Assembly (NCBI GenBank): GCA_017642935.1
Contig: JAEPOK010000001.1
Coordinates: 496,001-560,000, forward strand
Reading direction: 5' to 3'
Source: Hyphomicrobiales bacterium
GTDB lineage: Bacteria; Pseudomonadota; Alphaproteobacteria; Rhizobiales; MH13
DNA: 64,000 bases
Shown here: one piece after another, positions 23,501-31,671 of the stretch
How positions within the stretch are numbered: the stretch's first letter is position 1
Layout: every line of letters starts with the position of its first letter
Program-made: the position numbers and the translations under genes
The notes under the pieces: model-generated
Seen by the model: only the letters and a program-made list of their open reading frames with translations
Told to the model about the DNA's origin: nothing
Databases searched by the model: none

Positions 23501-24376
23501 ATGGCGTCACTGATTTCCGGCCTAACGGGCGACGGGACCTTGGCGCTTGCCGAAACCTCGGTTACCGGGCTTGGCCTGACCGGGTTTTCTCGCATTCTTC
23601 AAGCGTCCGATGCGGGATTGCTCGATGAAGATGCCGATCTGGAAGCTGCGTTTGCCGATGCGCTGAGTGCCGGAACCATGCGCATTGATGCCGCCGACAC
23701 GCCTGTGAGTGTCGTCGGTGGTGTTGCGCAGATCAGCAATCTTTACCTTGAAGGCGGTGAGACTGCGCTGCGCGGTGGTCTGACAATCGATCTTTCCACC
23801 AACGAAGTCGATGCCGACTTTGCCTATGCGGCGGTTGACGGGCCGGGCGATGTGGAGGCAATGCCCAATGTCGGCTTATCGTTTGCCGGGCCGTTGGCAG
23901 CGCCGCAACGAGAGCTCGACGTTTCGCAGATTTCGAGCTTCTTGAACGTGCGCCAGCTTGAGCTGGAGATTCGTCGCGTGGAAGCCCTGAACGCTGAGAT
24001 TCTTGAGCGCGAGCGGCTGCTTCGCATCATGGCGGCAGTAGATTTGGACCAGACGCGGCTGGAATTCGAGCGCGATGAAAGGCTTCGCATCGAGCAAGAG
24101 CGGCTGGAGGAAGAGGCGCGTGAGCGGGCCCGGATCGCAGAGGAGCGCCAGGCCGCTGAAGAGGCTGCGCGTCAGGCAGATGAAGAACGCGAACGGGCTT
24201 TGCGCGAGGCGCTGCTGGCGCGCGAGGCCGAGCAGCAGAACCTGCTAAGCACGCCGACCGGGCTCGATCTGACGTTGCCGCCGCTTGAATCGATTACAGT
24301 GCCGCGCAATCCACTGGCGATTGGCGAAAGCCCGCCGCCTGCCACGTCAGCGCCGCTCGACCTTACCCCTCGCTAG
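20561..24376 (+). CDS. AsmA-family giant envelope protein with C-terminal coiled coil
   Basis: A 1271-residue protein of the AsmA/TamB-like superfamily, thought to bridge inner and outer membrane and move phospholipids. It starts with one membrane anchor (FLLLLGSLLLLALTTALIAP) followed by the AsmA N-terminal pattern FIDWSNYTDIIEEQASRVLG and HVSGAVDLRFLPMPRI. A very long beta-rich body follows, with repeated short strands. The AsmA C-terminal domain lies near MDGRLSANLSFESAGGSMASLISGLTG. Unusually, it ends with about 130 residues that are Glu/Arg/Ala-rich and heptad-like (rich in ERERL, EEARERAR), then a Pro-rich tail. It is divergent from the ClC gene (204 bases apart) and overlaps the convergent RHH gene by 14 bases. 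Confidence 0.88.
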   Translation: MNRFLLLLGSLLLLALTTALIAPRFIDWSNYTDIIEEQASRVLGREVHVSGAVDLRFLPMPRITFSDVEIASDADGSEPGFTARRMEALMSLAPFLSGETHIVELTLDAPTIRLAALGEGMSQIANETLDLGAVRIDEATIVDGRIERIAPDGSVQVLMEGLNASLSAPSLLGPWRVDPGSAIIAGERVSLRVNTGAYGGERRMRMRVAVLPVTRPMEITVDGHLDWSEANAFFEGRGVARSLDDLVAEADQETQPLTWRVAADVVAALDALEADEIELSLGQAQDQAFVLNGRAHVNLGERPAFNAEISSRQVDLDRMLGGGAADPVNLDAGWASAGTLVRWIDQMTVPGEVSFDIPAIVLGGSVIRDIGFNATYSPGLPMSLENLVATFPGETSFGFTGAVGAVGDVAGTDLALDGIMTLESAAPDLFVGWSTGRRDEGGTFSQLSSVDLRGRVVAAPGDVSIERLRGQIDGAALEGSLAYRDVAGLGGQMDVDLNAGRFDFGLLAGLGRWLTHAGGSTSDGPLIDTLNADLVVEELVAGAEDLGEVTVSVAATPTQIRIDELAIGDAVGASVSASGFVERGAFPPVGQLAVNADMDRLGGLLRLARDVFGDNAVLLDLYRNAGLYEPASLTGSYNHDALSGVEVSLAGSLGSSEVDLFGTMPTDGTNTLPTGLASLFDRAAEVRFEARSQDAFALVGQLGVAALPIELAGEGSAVASLVSDGENAPQLRLAFDGLDTALRLDATLQGDTEVGIQTVEGLGSLFVGDVAQLGLMAGMAVPGLFDPIAASAVFDVAFDVESETAVLSGLSGTFADVPISGDGRVERGPLGTSVALDLSADDVVLRGVLAGFLGPSAFDQGFSATWPEGPLVFNPVPVDLTLTLATPRLAIWDGLTALDGTMVLVAEEGRLTLDRLQGEVFGGQVDGRLVLRDADRGGIAEGRLALTNLDVARIAWERDGQPVMDGRLSANLSFESAGGSMASLISGLTGDGTLALAETSVTGLGLTGFSRILQASDAGLLDEDADLEAAFADALSAGTMRIDAADTPVSVVGGVAQISNLYLEGGETALRGGLTIDLSTNEVDADFAYAAVDGPGDVEAMPNVGLSFAGPLAAPQRELDVSQISSFLNVRQLELEIRRVEALNAEILERERLLRIMAAVDLDQTRLEFERDERLRIEQERLEEEARERARIAEERQAAEEAARQADEERERALREALLAREAEQQNLLSTPTGLDLTLPPLESITVPRNPLAIGESPPPATSAPLDLTPR

Positions 24377-24614
24377 GGGTGGTGGCTGCTCTTTCCTGGC
24401 GGACCAACTGGGTGTTGAGGTCGGACAAGACCGCAAGGCGCAATTGGCTGGCCAAGTTGGAGTCTGGCGCACGGCCATTGTCGATGGTGCGAATGAAAGC
24501 CGCTAGGCTCGCGCCATTGTCCTTGGCGAGCCTTTCCACCTCGGCCCAGAACTCCGGTTCCAGTGCAATGGATGTGCGATGGCCAGCCAGGCTGACCGAG
24601 CGTTTGACCAGCAT
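24363..24614 (-). CDS. Ribbon-helix-helix domain protein
   Basis: An 83-residue protein with a ribbon-helix-helix core: a basic strand KRSVSLAGHRTSIALEPEF, then helices WAEVERLAKDNG and SLAAFIRTID. This matches the RHH_4 type found beside fumC in rhizobia. The remaining C-terminal 35 residues are helical and polar. RHH proteins usually bind DNA as dimers, but no target is known for this subgroup. It follows DUF4169 by only five bases, in one minus-strand transcript with fumC. Its 3' end overlaps the AsmA-like gene on the opposite strand. Confidence 0.82.
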   Translation of the reverse strand: MLVKRSVSLAGHRTSIALEPEFWAEVERLAKDNGASLAAFIRTIDNGRAPDSNLASQLRLAVLSDLNTQLVRQERAATTPSEG

Positions 24615-24619
24615 GATTG

Positions 24620-24796
24620 TCAGTCGCCCAGCTTATGGTCATCCAAATGCTTGGCGACCTTGTGCTTGGTGGATTTTTCGACCTGTTTCTCAGCTTTGGT
24701 GCGGCCGTGAAGGGCGCGGTTCGTTTCCGCGACCTTCTCTTTTTGTGACCGCGCTTTGGCTTTGCGGGCTTGGCGCAGGTTGACGATCTCCGCCAT
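24620..24796 (-). CDS. DUF4169 family small basic protein
   Basis: A 58-residue, strongly charged protein beginning MAEIVNLRQARKAKAR and continuing with a Lys/Glu-rich helix (KEKVAETNRALHGRTKAEK) and a short HLDDHKLGD tail. This is the DUF4169 pattern, a family of unknown role found widely next to fumC in Hyphomicrobiales. It begins three bases after the fumC stop and ends five bases before the RHH gene start, so the three are certainly one transcript and probably translationally coupled. No membrane segment or catalytic motif is visible. Confidence 0.85.
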   Translation of the reverse strand: MAEIVNLRQARKAKARSQKEKVAETNRALHGRTKAEKQVEKSTKHKVAKHLDDHKLGD

Positions 24797-24799
24797 GGG

Positions 24800-26203
24800 T
24801 TAGGACGGTGCAATCATCTTGGCGGGCACGACGATGGCGTCAAAGTCCTCCTCGGAGATGCCGAGGGCCAGCGCTTCGACCTTCAAGGTTGTGCCGTTCT
24901 TGTGGGCGTTTTTGGCCACTTTGGCGGCAAGGTCATAGCCGTATTTTTCTTTGAGCGGCGTCACCAGCATCAGCGAGTTGGCCAGGCCCTCGGCAATGTT
25001 CTCAAGGCGTGGCTCGATACCGACAACGCAATTGTCGGTGAAGGAGATGGCCGCGTCAGCGAGCAGGCGCACTGACTGGAGGAAATTGTAGGCCATCATC
25101 GGGTTGTAGACGTTGAGCTCAAAGTGACCTTGGCTGCCGGCAAAGCCGATGGCGGCGTTGTTGCCTTGTACATGGGCGCAGACTTGGGTGAGCGCCTCGC
25201 ACTGGGTGGGGTTCACTTTGCCCGGCATGATCGACGAGCCTGGCTCATTTTCCGGCAGGGCTAGTTCACCCAAACCGGCACGTGGGCCGGAGCCCAGGAA
25301 GCGGATGTCGTTGGCAATCTTAAAGCAGCTCATCGCCACCGTATTAATCGCACCGTGGGTGAACACCATCGCGTCATGGGCGGCGAGCGCTTCGAACTTG
25401 TTGGGCGCGGTGGTGAAAGGCAGACCGGTGATGCCTGCGATTTTTTCGGCCACTTTTTCCGCAAAGCCCACCGGTGACGCGAGGCCCGTGCCGACGGCTG
25501 TGCCGCCCTGGGCCAGCTCCATGAGCGCAGGCAAGGTGCTTTCAATGCGGGCTATGCCGTTGGTCAGCTGCTGGGTGTAGCCACCAAACTCCTGGCCGAG
25601 CGTCAGAGGCGTTGCGTCCTGCGTGTGCGTGCGCCCTATTTTGATAATGTCGGCCCAGGCCTCGGACTTAGCGGCAAGAGCATCGCGCAGATGGGTGAGG
25701 GCAGGGACCAGCCGGTGCACCACTTCTTCAGCGCAGGCGATGTGCATGGCCGTCGGAAAGGTGTCGTTGGACGACTGGCTCATGTTGCAGTGGTCATTGG
25801 GGTGAACGGGCGTTTTGGAACCCATTTCGCCGCCCAGCATTTCAATGGCGCGGTTGGAGATCACCTCGTTGGAATTCATATTCGATTGAGTGCCCGAGCC
25901 GGTCTGCCAGACCACCAGCGGAAAATGCTCATCAAGCTTGCCGTCGATGACTTCCTGCGCCGCCTGAACAATCACTTTGCCAAGCTCCGGGTCCATCTTG
26001 CCAAGGTCCATATTGGTCTCGGCAGCAGCGCGCTTCACGATGCCCAGGGCGCGGACGATTGGGGCGGGCTGCGTTTCCCAACCGATCTTGAAATTGCCAA
26101 GAGAGCGCTGCGCCTGTGCCCCCCAATATTTCGAGGCATCAACCTCGACGGGGCCAAATGTGTCGGATTCTGTTCTGGTAGACTTTTGGCGGGTTTCGGT
26201 CAT
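24800..26203 (-). CDS. fumC: Class II fumarate hydratase FumC
   Basis: FumC interconverts fumarate and L-malate in the citric acid cycle as a cytoplasmic homotetramer without iron-sulfur clusters. The superfamily signature [13 protein letters not shown] is present, with [14 protein letters not shown] at the substrate site, [11 protein letters not shown], and [17 protein letters not shown]. Start ATG 26203 ([10 protein letters not shown]) gives 467 residues, equal to E. coli FumC; an in-frame ATG 42 bases upstream is not needed. It heads the fumC-DUF4169-RHH operon and lies 100 bases downstream of sspB on the same strand. Confidence 0.96.
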   Translation of the reverse strand: MTETRQKSTRTESDTFGPVEVDASKYWGAQAQRSLGNFKIGWETQPAPIVRALGIVKRAAAETNMDLGKMDPELGKVIVQAAQEVIDGKLDEHFPLVVWQTGSGTQSNMNSNEVISNRAIEMLGGEMGSKTPVHPNDHCNMSQSSNDTFPTAMHIACAEEVVHRLVPALTHLRDALAAKSEAWADIIKIGRTHTQDATPLTLGQEFGGYTQQLTNGIARIESTLPALMELAQGGTAVGTGLASPVGFAEKVAEKIAGITGLPFTTAPNKFEALAAHDAMVFTHGAINTVAMSCFKIANDIRFLGSGPRAGLGELALPENEPGSSIMPGKVNPTQCEALTQVCAHVQGNNAAIGFAGSQGHFELNVYNPMMAYNFLQSVRLLADAAISFTDNCVVGIEPRLENIAEGLANSLMLVTPLKEKYGYDLAAKVAKNAHKNGTTLKVEALALGISEEDFDAIVVPAKMIAPS

Positions 26204-26303
26204 GAGCGGGCCTTCTGTGTGGCTGGTTTGCGCGTGATCTATCACGCGTCAGATGGCAAAACCATCAGACAGGCGGGTAACAGGCTGATTGGATTGGCGG
26301 TGT

Positions 26304-26858
26304 TCAGCTTTTCTTGCGGAACGCATCAAGCGAGACGACATCGGCTGATTTTTCCTCGCCATCGTCCTCTTCGGCTTCCGGATCGGCGTCGCTGTTCACA
26401 GGGCCTTCTGCGGTCGCCGTTTCGAGGCGAACGGGAGCGTTTTCACCTGATTCCTCGAGCTGCGGTTCGGCCACTTCGCCGATCATATCTTCTTCGTCGA
26501 CCAGCAACGTCTCGAACTTCAAGGCGAAGTCCACGGACGGATCAGCAAAACCCGTCACCGACGAGAACGGGATCAAAAGCCGTTCTGGCACACCAGAAAA
26601 GCTGAGGCCGACTTCAAACGTCTGTTCGGTGACTTTCAGATCCCAGAATTGATGCTGAAGTACCACCGTCATTTCTTCAGGAAACCGCTGACGCAACGCC
26701 GACGAAATGCGCACGCCGGGCAGCCGTGTGTCGATGGTGATGTAGAAATGATGCTCGCCGGGAAGGCCCGTCGAGGCGATTTCCGTCAGCACTTGGCGCA
26801 CGACACCGCGCAGGGCGTCGCTCACCAAGACATCGTAACGGATCAGATCATCGGACAT
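26304..26858 (-). CDS. sspB: SspB, ClpXP adaptor for ssrA-tagged proteins
   Basis: SspB delivers proteins carrying the tmRNA-encoded degradation tag to the ClpXP protease. This is the alphaproteobacterial form: a folded SspB-like domain in the first 115 residues (DLIRYDVLVSDALRGVVRQV, YITIDTRLPGVRIS, FWDLKVTEQTFEVGLSFSGV), an acidic flexible linker, and a C-terminal peptide VVSLDAFRKKS that should bind the ClpX N-domain. ATG 26858 is chosen (MSDDLIRYD); ATG 26867 would add three residues. Length is 184 residues. Just upstream, in the same orientation, is ssrA, the gene for the tag that SspB recognises. Confidence 0.88.
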   Translation of the reverse strand: MSDDLIRYDVLVSDALRGVVRQVLTEIASTGLPGEHHFYITIDTRLPGVRISSALRQRFPEEMTVVLQHQFWDLKVTEQTFEVGLSFSGVPERLLIPFSSVTGFADPSVDFALKFETLLVDEEDMIGEVAEPQLEESGENAPVRLETATAEGPVNSDADPEAEEDDGEEKSADVVSLDAFRKKS

Positions 26859-26956
26859 GAGTCGCATACTGCAACGCTTCGCTGGGCTTGCAAAGAGCGA
26901 TTTGCGCCATCTTGCCTGCGCAATGATGACGCTCGTGTGAATGGGACGTGACGGTT

Positions 26957-26994
26957 AAAGAAGAAAGTGCAGGCTTCTGTTGCCAGGTGCCTGC
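26957..26994 (-). terminator. Terminator of the tmRNA gene
   Basis: On the minus strand GCAGGC (26994-26989) pairs with GCCTGC (26974-26969) around a 14-base loop, followed by the T-rich stretch ACTTTCTTCTTT. It lies where the permuted tmRNA transcript should end and upstream of sspB. The stem is only six base pairs, so it could also be a processing hairpin. Confidence 0.55.
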
Positions 26995-27294
26995 GGACCC
27001 CGACCACCAGGGGCTAACCTAGTGGGAGTTTAAGTCGGCATTACAAACTGCGTTACGCAGCCTGTGCAACCGGAGCATAGTTGTCGTTTGCAACTACAAA
27101 TTGGTCCGATAACGGCGGTACCATGCCGAGCGAAAGCACACCCTTTACACCCTCGTCGATCCTATTTCGCCCCCACAAAAACCGTCCCAAGCGTACTGGG
27201 TTGCAACGGCTTATGGTGGAGGCGCCGGGTACCGCCCCCGGGTCCGAATGGTTTATTACGATGACAGTTTATCGCCATAGCCGGTTGCCCGGCA
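26995..27294 (-). ncRNA. ssrA: Transfer-messenger RNA, circularly permuted two-piece form
   Basis: tmRNA rescues stalled ribosomes and adds a degradation tag. On the minus strand the acceptor piece comes first. It begins near 27294 and ends with CGGTACCCGGCGCCTCCACCA, whose encoded CCA is at 27216-27214. After about 39 intervening bases comes the coding piece, starting GGGGGCGAAATAGG at 27174. GGGGGCG pairs with CGCCTCC as a 7-bp acceptor stem whose third pair is G-U, the alanine identity element. The tag frame follows at 27091-27053, then a CCCC/GGGG hairpin near 27010-27025. This permuted order is characteristic of alphaproteobacteria. Exact mature ends are inferred. Confidence 0.93.
27053..27091 (-). 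other. tmRNA tag reading frame
   Basis: Inside the coding piece of tmRNA, codons GCA AAC GAC AAC TAT ... GCG TAA encode ANDNYAPVAQAA followed by stop. ANDN at the start and a hydrophobic Ala-Ala end are the alphaproteobacterial tag pattern; the final AA is what ClpX recognises, and the N-terminal half is what SspB recognises. Confidence 0.93.
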
Positions 27295-27299
27295 GAACC

Positions 27300-27328
27300 A
27301 ATATAAGCGCGGACGGGACGGTTTTCAA
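27300..27328 (-). promoter_or_regulatory. Sigma-70 type promoter of ssrA
   Basis: On the minus strand TTGAAA (27328-27323) is followed after exactly 17 bases by TATATT (27305-27300). This is close to consensus and would start RNA about seven bases on, at the beginning of the acceptor piece. A strong promoter fits a stable, abundant RNA. Confidence 0.8.
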
Positions 27329-27338
27329 AGCAAGAAAC

Positions 27339-27374
27339 AAAAAAGCACGCATCGCCGATCACGATGCGCGCTTT
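27339..27374 (-). terminator. Terminator of the chemoreceptor gene
   Basis: On the minus strand GCGCGCATCG (27371-27362) pairs with CGATGCGTGC (27354-27345), nine or ten pairs with one G-T, around a seven-base loop, followed by TTTTTTGTTT. It lies 27 bases after the chemoreceptor stop and just before the ssrA promoter. Confidence 0.88.
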
Positions 27375-27400
27375 CGTTAGCAATGTCGGTGCAAGTGCGT

Positions 27401-29551
27401 CTAAGCGGCGGCTACCGCGCGCAGGAATGAAGACACCGTTTCATTAAGGTGCTTGGTGTTCTCCGTCACCGACTCGGCAGCGGCGTTCACGTCATCAGCC
27501 GATTGCGCGGTCTGCGTCGTGGCTTCTGTCACGGCGGTGATGTTGCCAACGACGCTTTGCGTTCCCTGAGCGGCCTGGGCCACATTGTGGCTAATCTCGT
27601 CGGTCGCCGAACCTTGCTCGTCCACTGAGGCGGCGATGGTAGACATGTATTGGTCGACTTCACCCATGGTTTCGGTGATCTGATTGATTGCGCTCACCGC
27701 CTCTTGAGTCGAAGTCTGAATTTCGCTGATTTGCGCGGCGATATCGCCAGTGGCTTTGGCGGTTTGGTTGGCCAGGCCCTTCACCTCGCTGGCAACCACC
27801 GCAAAACCTTTACCAGCTTCGCCTGCCCGTGCCGCCTCAATCGTGGCGTTCAGTGCAAGCAGATTGGTCTGTTCGGCGATGTCCTGGATGAGCGAGATCA
27901 CGTTGCCAATGGCGTTGGCGGTCTCAGCCAGTTTCTCCACTTGGGCGTTGGTCGCCTGGGCGTGGGTCGCAGCCCCGCCGACAACCTCTGTGGTCTTGGC
28001 GACCTGGCGTCCGATCTCGGTGATCGATGCCGACAGCTCTTCGGCCGCAGCAGCAACCGTTTGAACGTTGGTCGATGCTTCTTCGGAAGCAGCTGCCGCG
28101 CTCGAGGCTTGCTCGTCGGTGCTGCTGGCAACGTCGGTCAATGTGCCGGCAGCGGCCGTCATGGATTGCGCATTGGCCGAGACCGCCTCAACCACGCTTT
28201 CCACATCGACCTGGAAGTCTGCGATGAGCTTGTCGATCTCTTGCTGGCGAGCACGGCGCTGGGCTGCGGCTTGCGCACTCTCGCCTTCAAGGCGTTCGCG
28301 CTCCAGTATGGCGTCGCGGAACACGGCCACGGCCTTCGACATGTCGCCCAACTCGTCGGATCGTTCCGCACCTTTGAGGGCGATAGAGGTGTTGCCACTG
28401 GCAAGTTCACCCATTTCGCGCACCAGGGTATTGATTGGTCCGGTAACCGAGCGGGAGAGTAGAAACCCAATCACGCCGACAATCAGTATCAGCAAGGCCC
28501 CGATCATCAACATGCGGTCACGGATCGCATGAATTGGCGCCATCTTCTCGGCCAACGACTTCATGGCGACCACAGCATAATCGACGCCTTCGAACGTGAA
28601 TCCATTGGCATAAGCTTGCATAATCTCGCCGCGATAGAAGGGCGCGCGGGCCGATGCAGACCCGTCGGCGAATGTGGCATTTAACAATTCCCCGTCGAAG
28701 CTTGTTGCAAGAATATCATTGCCGTCGGTCCAGGTGCTGTCATTGCGCAGCAGGCCATCCGGGCCGACAAGCGCCACCTCTCCTGACTCGCCAAGCCCTC
28801 CTACTTCAGCGAATAGCGCGTTGATGGCATCGACGGGCATCTGGTAGGCGATCACGCCAACCATACGGTCAGCCGGGTCCCTGACGGCATGGGCGACAAA
28901 ACTCGCCGGAGCGTTTGCACTTGGGCCATAGGGCGCGAAATCCTCAAAAGCGATTGGCGCATCGGCCGGGGCGTCAAGAGCGGCACGGAACACTTCACCC
29001 AGATCGCTGTCTGCCCAAATGTCTGCGCCGGGCGCACCAAAGTTTGTTGCGAAGTCGGCTTCCTTGAACACCGAGTAGATGAGGTTGCCGTCCGTATCGA
29101 ACAGGAAGACATCGTAGTAGCCGTTCGATTCCTGGAGTTCACGAAACCAGGGATGGTAGCTGCCGTGAATGGAGTCATACATTTGCCCGCTGGCTGCCTG
29201 ATCGAGCAGGTGCTTTTCGCCGACTGGGTGGGGATTGTCCGTGATGTAGGCGGCCTGCAGTGTTTCGGTCGGCGTGTCCATGATCATCCAGGCTCGCTTG
29301 AAGCCGTTGATTGCCTGCGCCGTTACCGGGTTGGTTGCAACCGAATGCAAGTCACGTTCAATTGTATGCATGTAGTTGACGAACGTATCGCGGGCGGTTT
29401 CTGCGGACGCTTCAAGGTGGGCTTGCGCGATCGTCGCCATGCTGCTGCTCGCCGTCATGTAGCTCGCGGTACCGATGCCAGTCCCAACCAGCAAGGCTCC
29501 GCCAACGATAATGACAGGCAGTTTCGTCGAGATGCTGAGAAGTTTTTTCAT
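27401..29551 (-). CDS. Membrane methyl-accepting chemotaxis protein with periplasmic Cache-type sensor
   Basis: A chemoreceptor that transmits ligand binding to CheA/CheW. An N-terminal membrane segment ([20 protein letters not shown]) is followed by a periplasmic region of about 290 residues with PDC/Cache-like features ([42 protein letters not shown]). Then come a second membrane segment near [20 protein letters not shown], a HAMP domain, and the signalling domain with hairpin tip [22 protein letters not shown] start at ATG 29551 ([12 protein letters not shown]), giving 716 residues. No C-terminal CheR-tethering pentapeptide is visible. The ligand cannot be inferred. Confidence 0.9.
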   Translation of the reverse strand: MKKLLSISTKLPVIIVGGALLVGTGIGTASYMTASSSMATIAQAHLEASAETARDTFVNYMHTIERDLHSVATNPVTAQAINGFKRAWMIMDTPTETLQAAYITDNPHPVGEKHLLDQAASGQMYDSIHGSYHPWFRELQESNGYYDVFLFDTDGNLIYSVFKEADFATNFGAPGADIWADSDLGEVFRAALDAPADAPIAFEDFAPYGPSANAPASFVAHAVRDPADRMVGVIAYQMPVDAINALFAEVGGLGESGEVALVGPDGLLRNDSTWTDGNDILATSFDGELLNATFADGSASARAPFYRGEIMQAYANGFTFEGVDYAVVAMKSLAEKMAPIHAIRDRMLMIGALLILIVGVIGFLLSRSVTGPINTLVREMGELASGNTSIALKGAERSDELGDMSKAVAVFRDAILERERLEGESAQAAAQRRARQQEIDKLIADFQVDVESVVEAVSANAQSMTAAAGTLTDVASSTDEQASSAAAASEEASTNVQTVAAAAEELSASITEIGRQVAKTTEVVGGAATHAQATNAQVEKLAETANAIGNVISLIQDIAEQTNLLALNATIEAARAGEAGKGFAVVASEVKGLANQTAKATGDIAAQISEIQTSTQEAVSAINQITETMGEVDQYMSTIAASVDEQGSATDEISHNVAQAAQGTQSVVGNITAVTEATTQTAQSADDVNAAAESVTENTKHLNETVSSFLRAVAAA

Positions 29552-29840
29552 TTGATTACCCGTGCACATTGCGCCGATCAGCAACAGACAGCGCGAAAAA
29601 TCCAACAGCTTTAATGTGCCAAGGCCAGTTAATTGCCGGTGAATATCCGTTGTCTTTGGGCAAAATCGGCCCAGTTAACCGGGCAAATAGCTATTTGTTG
29701 CATTCGTGTTTGCCTTTAAGCGACGATCACTCTCTGCGACTGCACGGCTTTGTGAAGCAAAGACCGAGCTTGGTGATTGGACTTCACCTGGGTCTGTCGG
29801 CAGGTTCGGCACCAACACATGCAAATGCTTGGAGACACAA

Positions 29841-30353
29841 ATGTTTCAGACAGACAAAGCTCGGGTAACCTTGGCCGACACCAACTCGGCCAAACCAACG
29901 CGTCGCGGCGCTTTGCGCCTGCTCACGCTGGGGTTCGCGGCAGCGACCGCCACAATGATCAGTGCTCGTACGGCACGGGCGCGCATTTTCACCGGTTTCA
30001 TCGAAGGCACAGCTGTTGGCGGCTACGATGCTGTAGCCTACCACACGCAAGGCGAGGCGGTTCCCGGGGATCCGGCCATCACGCTTGAGCATGAGGGTGC
30101 GACGTGGCGTTTTTCAAGCGAAGCAAATCGCGCCGCGTTCGCCGCCGATCCAGACGCTTATGCCCCAGAATATGGCGGCCATTGTGCCTGGGCGACCGCG
30201 CAGGGATATTTGGCGCAGGGCGATCCAGAAATTTGGCGCATCTTTGATGGCCGGCTCTTCCTCAACGCCACGCAAGGCGTGAACCGGCGTTGGTTGCGTG
30301 ATGTGGATGGTTTCATCATGCAGGCCGACGCTAACTGGCCGAGCCTGAAATAG
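29841..30353 (+). CDS. YHS domain protein with Tat-type signal peptide
   Basis: A 170-residue exported protein. The N-terminus has a twin-arginine-like signal (TRRGALRLLTLGFAAATATM) and a likely cleavage after ARTARA. The mature part contains a YHS domain (AVGGYDAVAYHTQGEAVPG, TWRFSSEANRAAFAADPDAYAPEYGGHCAWA), which often binds metal, including copper or iron, or occurs in oxidoreductase partners. Start ATG 29841 has TTGGAGAC upstream; the frame is open earlier but without a ribosome site. It is transcribed alone, divergent from the chemoreceptor. The 289 bases between them show no clear signal to me. Role unknown. Confidence 0.8.
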   Translation: MFQTDKARVTLADTNSAKPTRRGALRLLTLGFAAATATMISARTARARIFTGFIEGTAVGGYDAVAYHTQGEAVPGDPAITLEHEGATWRFSSEANRAAFAADPDAYAPEYGGHCAWATAQGYLAQGDPEIWRIFDGRLFLNATQGVNRRWLRDVDGFIMQADANWPSLK

Positions 30354-30435
30354 GCGCATAATCGCCACGTTTCCTTATCATGCAACCCAAAGCGCCAGTG
30401 CCACTGGCCGGGTTAATGGTAAGGGAGACTGGCCG

Positions 30436-30762
30436 ATGGCCGATTATCTAGCTGATGTGAAAAAGTTCGCTTCCGACGTCGATGAAGCGGCGGTGAACGG
30501 CATCGTGCGGCATTTGGGGGTCGCGCTACGCAGCCGCGATGCGTCTATGGTCGCCTGCACGGATCCAAAGGAACTGGCGCGTATCCGCGATGGGTTTTGC
30601 CGCAAGAAGCTTCGTCTCGATGAGTCCGATGACGCGATAGATGGCGCCATCCAAACGGTCTGCGAGGCGATGAAGGCCGACACCACCAAGGCGCGCGTCA
30701 CGTTTTACTATCTGCTTGCCGAGCAGTACGGGAAGCTCGATCTTTTCCACAAAAAGTCCTAG
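30436..30762 (+). CDS. DUF2853 family protein
   Basis: A 108-residue soluble helical protein (MADYLADVKKFASDVDEAAV, then GIVRHLGVALRSRDASMV, FCRKKLRLDES, and AKARVTFYYLLAEQYGKLDLF-like end). This is the DUF2853 pattern, common in alphaproteobacteria and Bacteroidetes, of unknown function. Start ATG 30436 follows GGGAGACTGGCCG. It has no signal peptide. It is 82 bases downstream of the YHS gene and 105 bases upstream of thyA on the same strand; I saw no terminator between them. Confidence 0.78.
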   Translation: MADYLADVKKFASDVDEAAVNGIVRHLGVALRSRDASMVACTDPKELARIRDGFCRKKLRLDESDDAIDGAIQTVCEAMKADTTKARVTFYYLLAEQYGKLDLFHKKS

Positions 30763-30867
30763 CGATCCGGCCAGGAATCGGGCGGAGTGGTTTAGATAGG
30801 TAAGGGCGCGTTGCAGGTTGAAGGTTCAGCTCAGCGAAGCGCCCTTTTCTGTTTGGGAGATGCTGCG

Positions 30868-31662
30868 ATGCGCGCCTATCACGATCTGCTCGACCACGTG
30901 CTGAACACCGGCGTCACCCGCATGGATCGCACCGGGACGGGCACGCGCTCAGTTTTCGGCTATCAGATGCGTTTTGATCTCGGTGAAGGCTTCCCGCTCA
31001 TCACGACCAAGAAGCTGCATCTGCGTTCCATCATCCATGAGCTTCTTTGGTTTTTGGCGGGCGATACCAACATCGGCTATCTGAAGGACAACAAGGTTTC
31101 GATCTGGGATGAGTGGGCCGATGAGAATGGCGAGCTTGGCCCGGTCTACGGCAAGCAATGGCGCAGTTGGGCGGCACCATCGGGTGAGAGCATCGACCAG
31201 ATCGCCAAGCTGCTTGAAAGCTTGACCAAAAATCCGGACTCGCGTCGGCACATTGTCTCGGCCTGGAATCCAGCCGATGTGGACGAGATGGCACTGCCGC
31301 CCTGCCACTGCCTGTTCCAGTTCTACGTGGCGGAGGGCAAGCTCTCCTGCCAACTTTACCAGCGCTCGGCGGACATCTTTTTGGGCGTGCCGTTCAACAT
31401 CGCCTCTTATGCGCTGCTCACCCACATGATCGCGCAGGTTGTTGGGCTGAAGCCGGGTGACTTCGTGCATACCTTCGGCGATGCGCATCTTTATCTCAAC
31501 CATATCGAGCAGGCTGAACTTCAGCTTTCGCGGGCGCCACGCGCACTGCCGACGCTGAAACTTGACCCGACTGTCAGCAGCCTTTTCGACTTCCGCTATG
31601 ATCACATCACCATCGAGGGCTATGATCCGCACCCCGCCATCAAGGCACCGATCGCGGTCTAG
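30868..31662 (+). CDS. thyA: Thymidylate synthase ThyA
   Basis: ThyA methylates dUMP to dTMP using 5,10-methylene-tetrahydrofolate. The 264 residues (same length as E. coli ThyA) show [19 protein letters not shown], the catalytic Cys in [12 protein letters not shown], and the dUMP-binding [19 protein letters not shown]. The start is ATG 30868 after GGGAGA; an earlier in-frame codon adds non-homologous residues. The reaction consumes the folate cofactor regenerated by folA, which lies two genes downstream in the same operon. Confidence 0.96.
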   Translation: MRAYHDLLDHVLNTGVTRMDRTGTGTRSVFGYQMRFDLGEGFPLITTKKLHLRSIIHELLWFLAGDTNIGYLKDNKVSIWDEWADENGELGPVYGKQWRSWAAPSGESIDQIAKLLESLTKNPDSRRHIVSAWNPADVDEMALPPCHCLFQFYVAEGKLSCQLYQRSADIFLGVPFNIASYALLTHMIAQVVGLKPGDFVHTFGDAHLYLNHIEQAELQLSRAPRALPTLKLDPTVSSLFDFRYDHITIEGYDPHPAIKAPIAV

Positions 31663-31671
31663 GAGCCTCTT

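Noticed and set aside
27064-27380. Protein-coding frames on the plus strand at 27064-27380
   Set aside because: They lie on the opposite strand of the tmRNA gene, its promoter and a terminator, and have no ribosome site.
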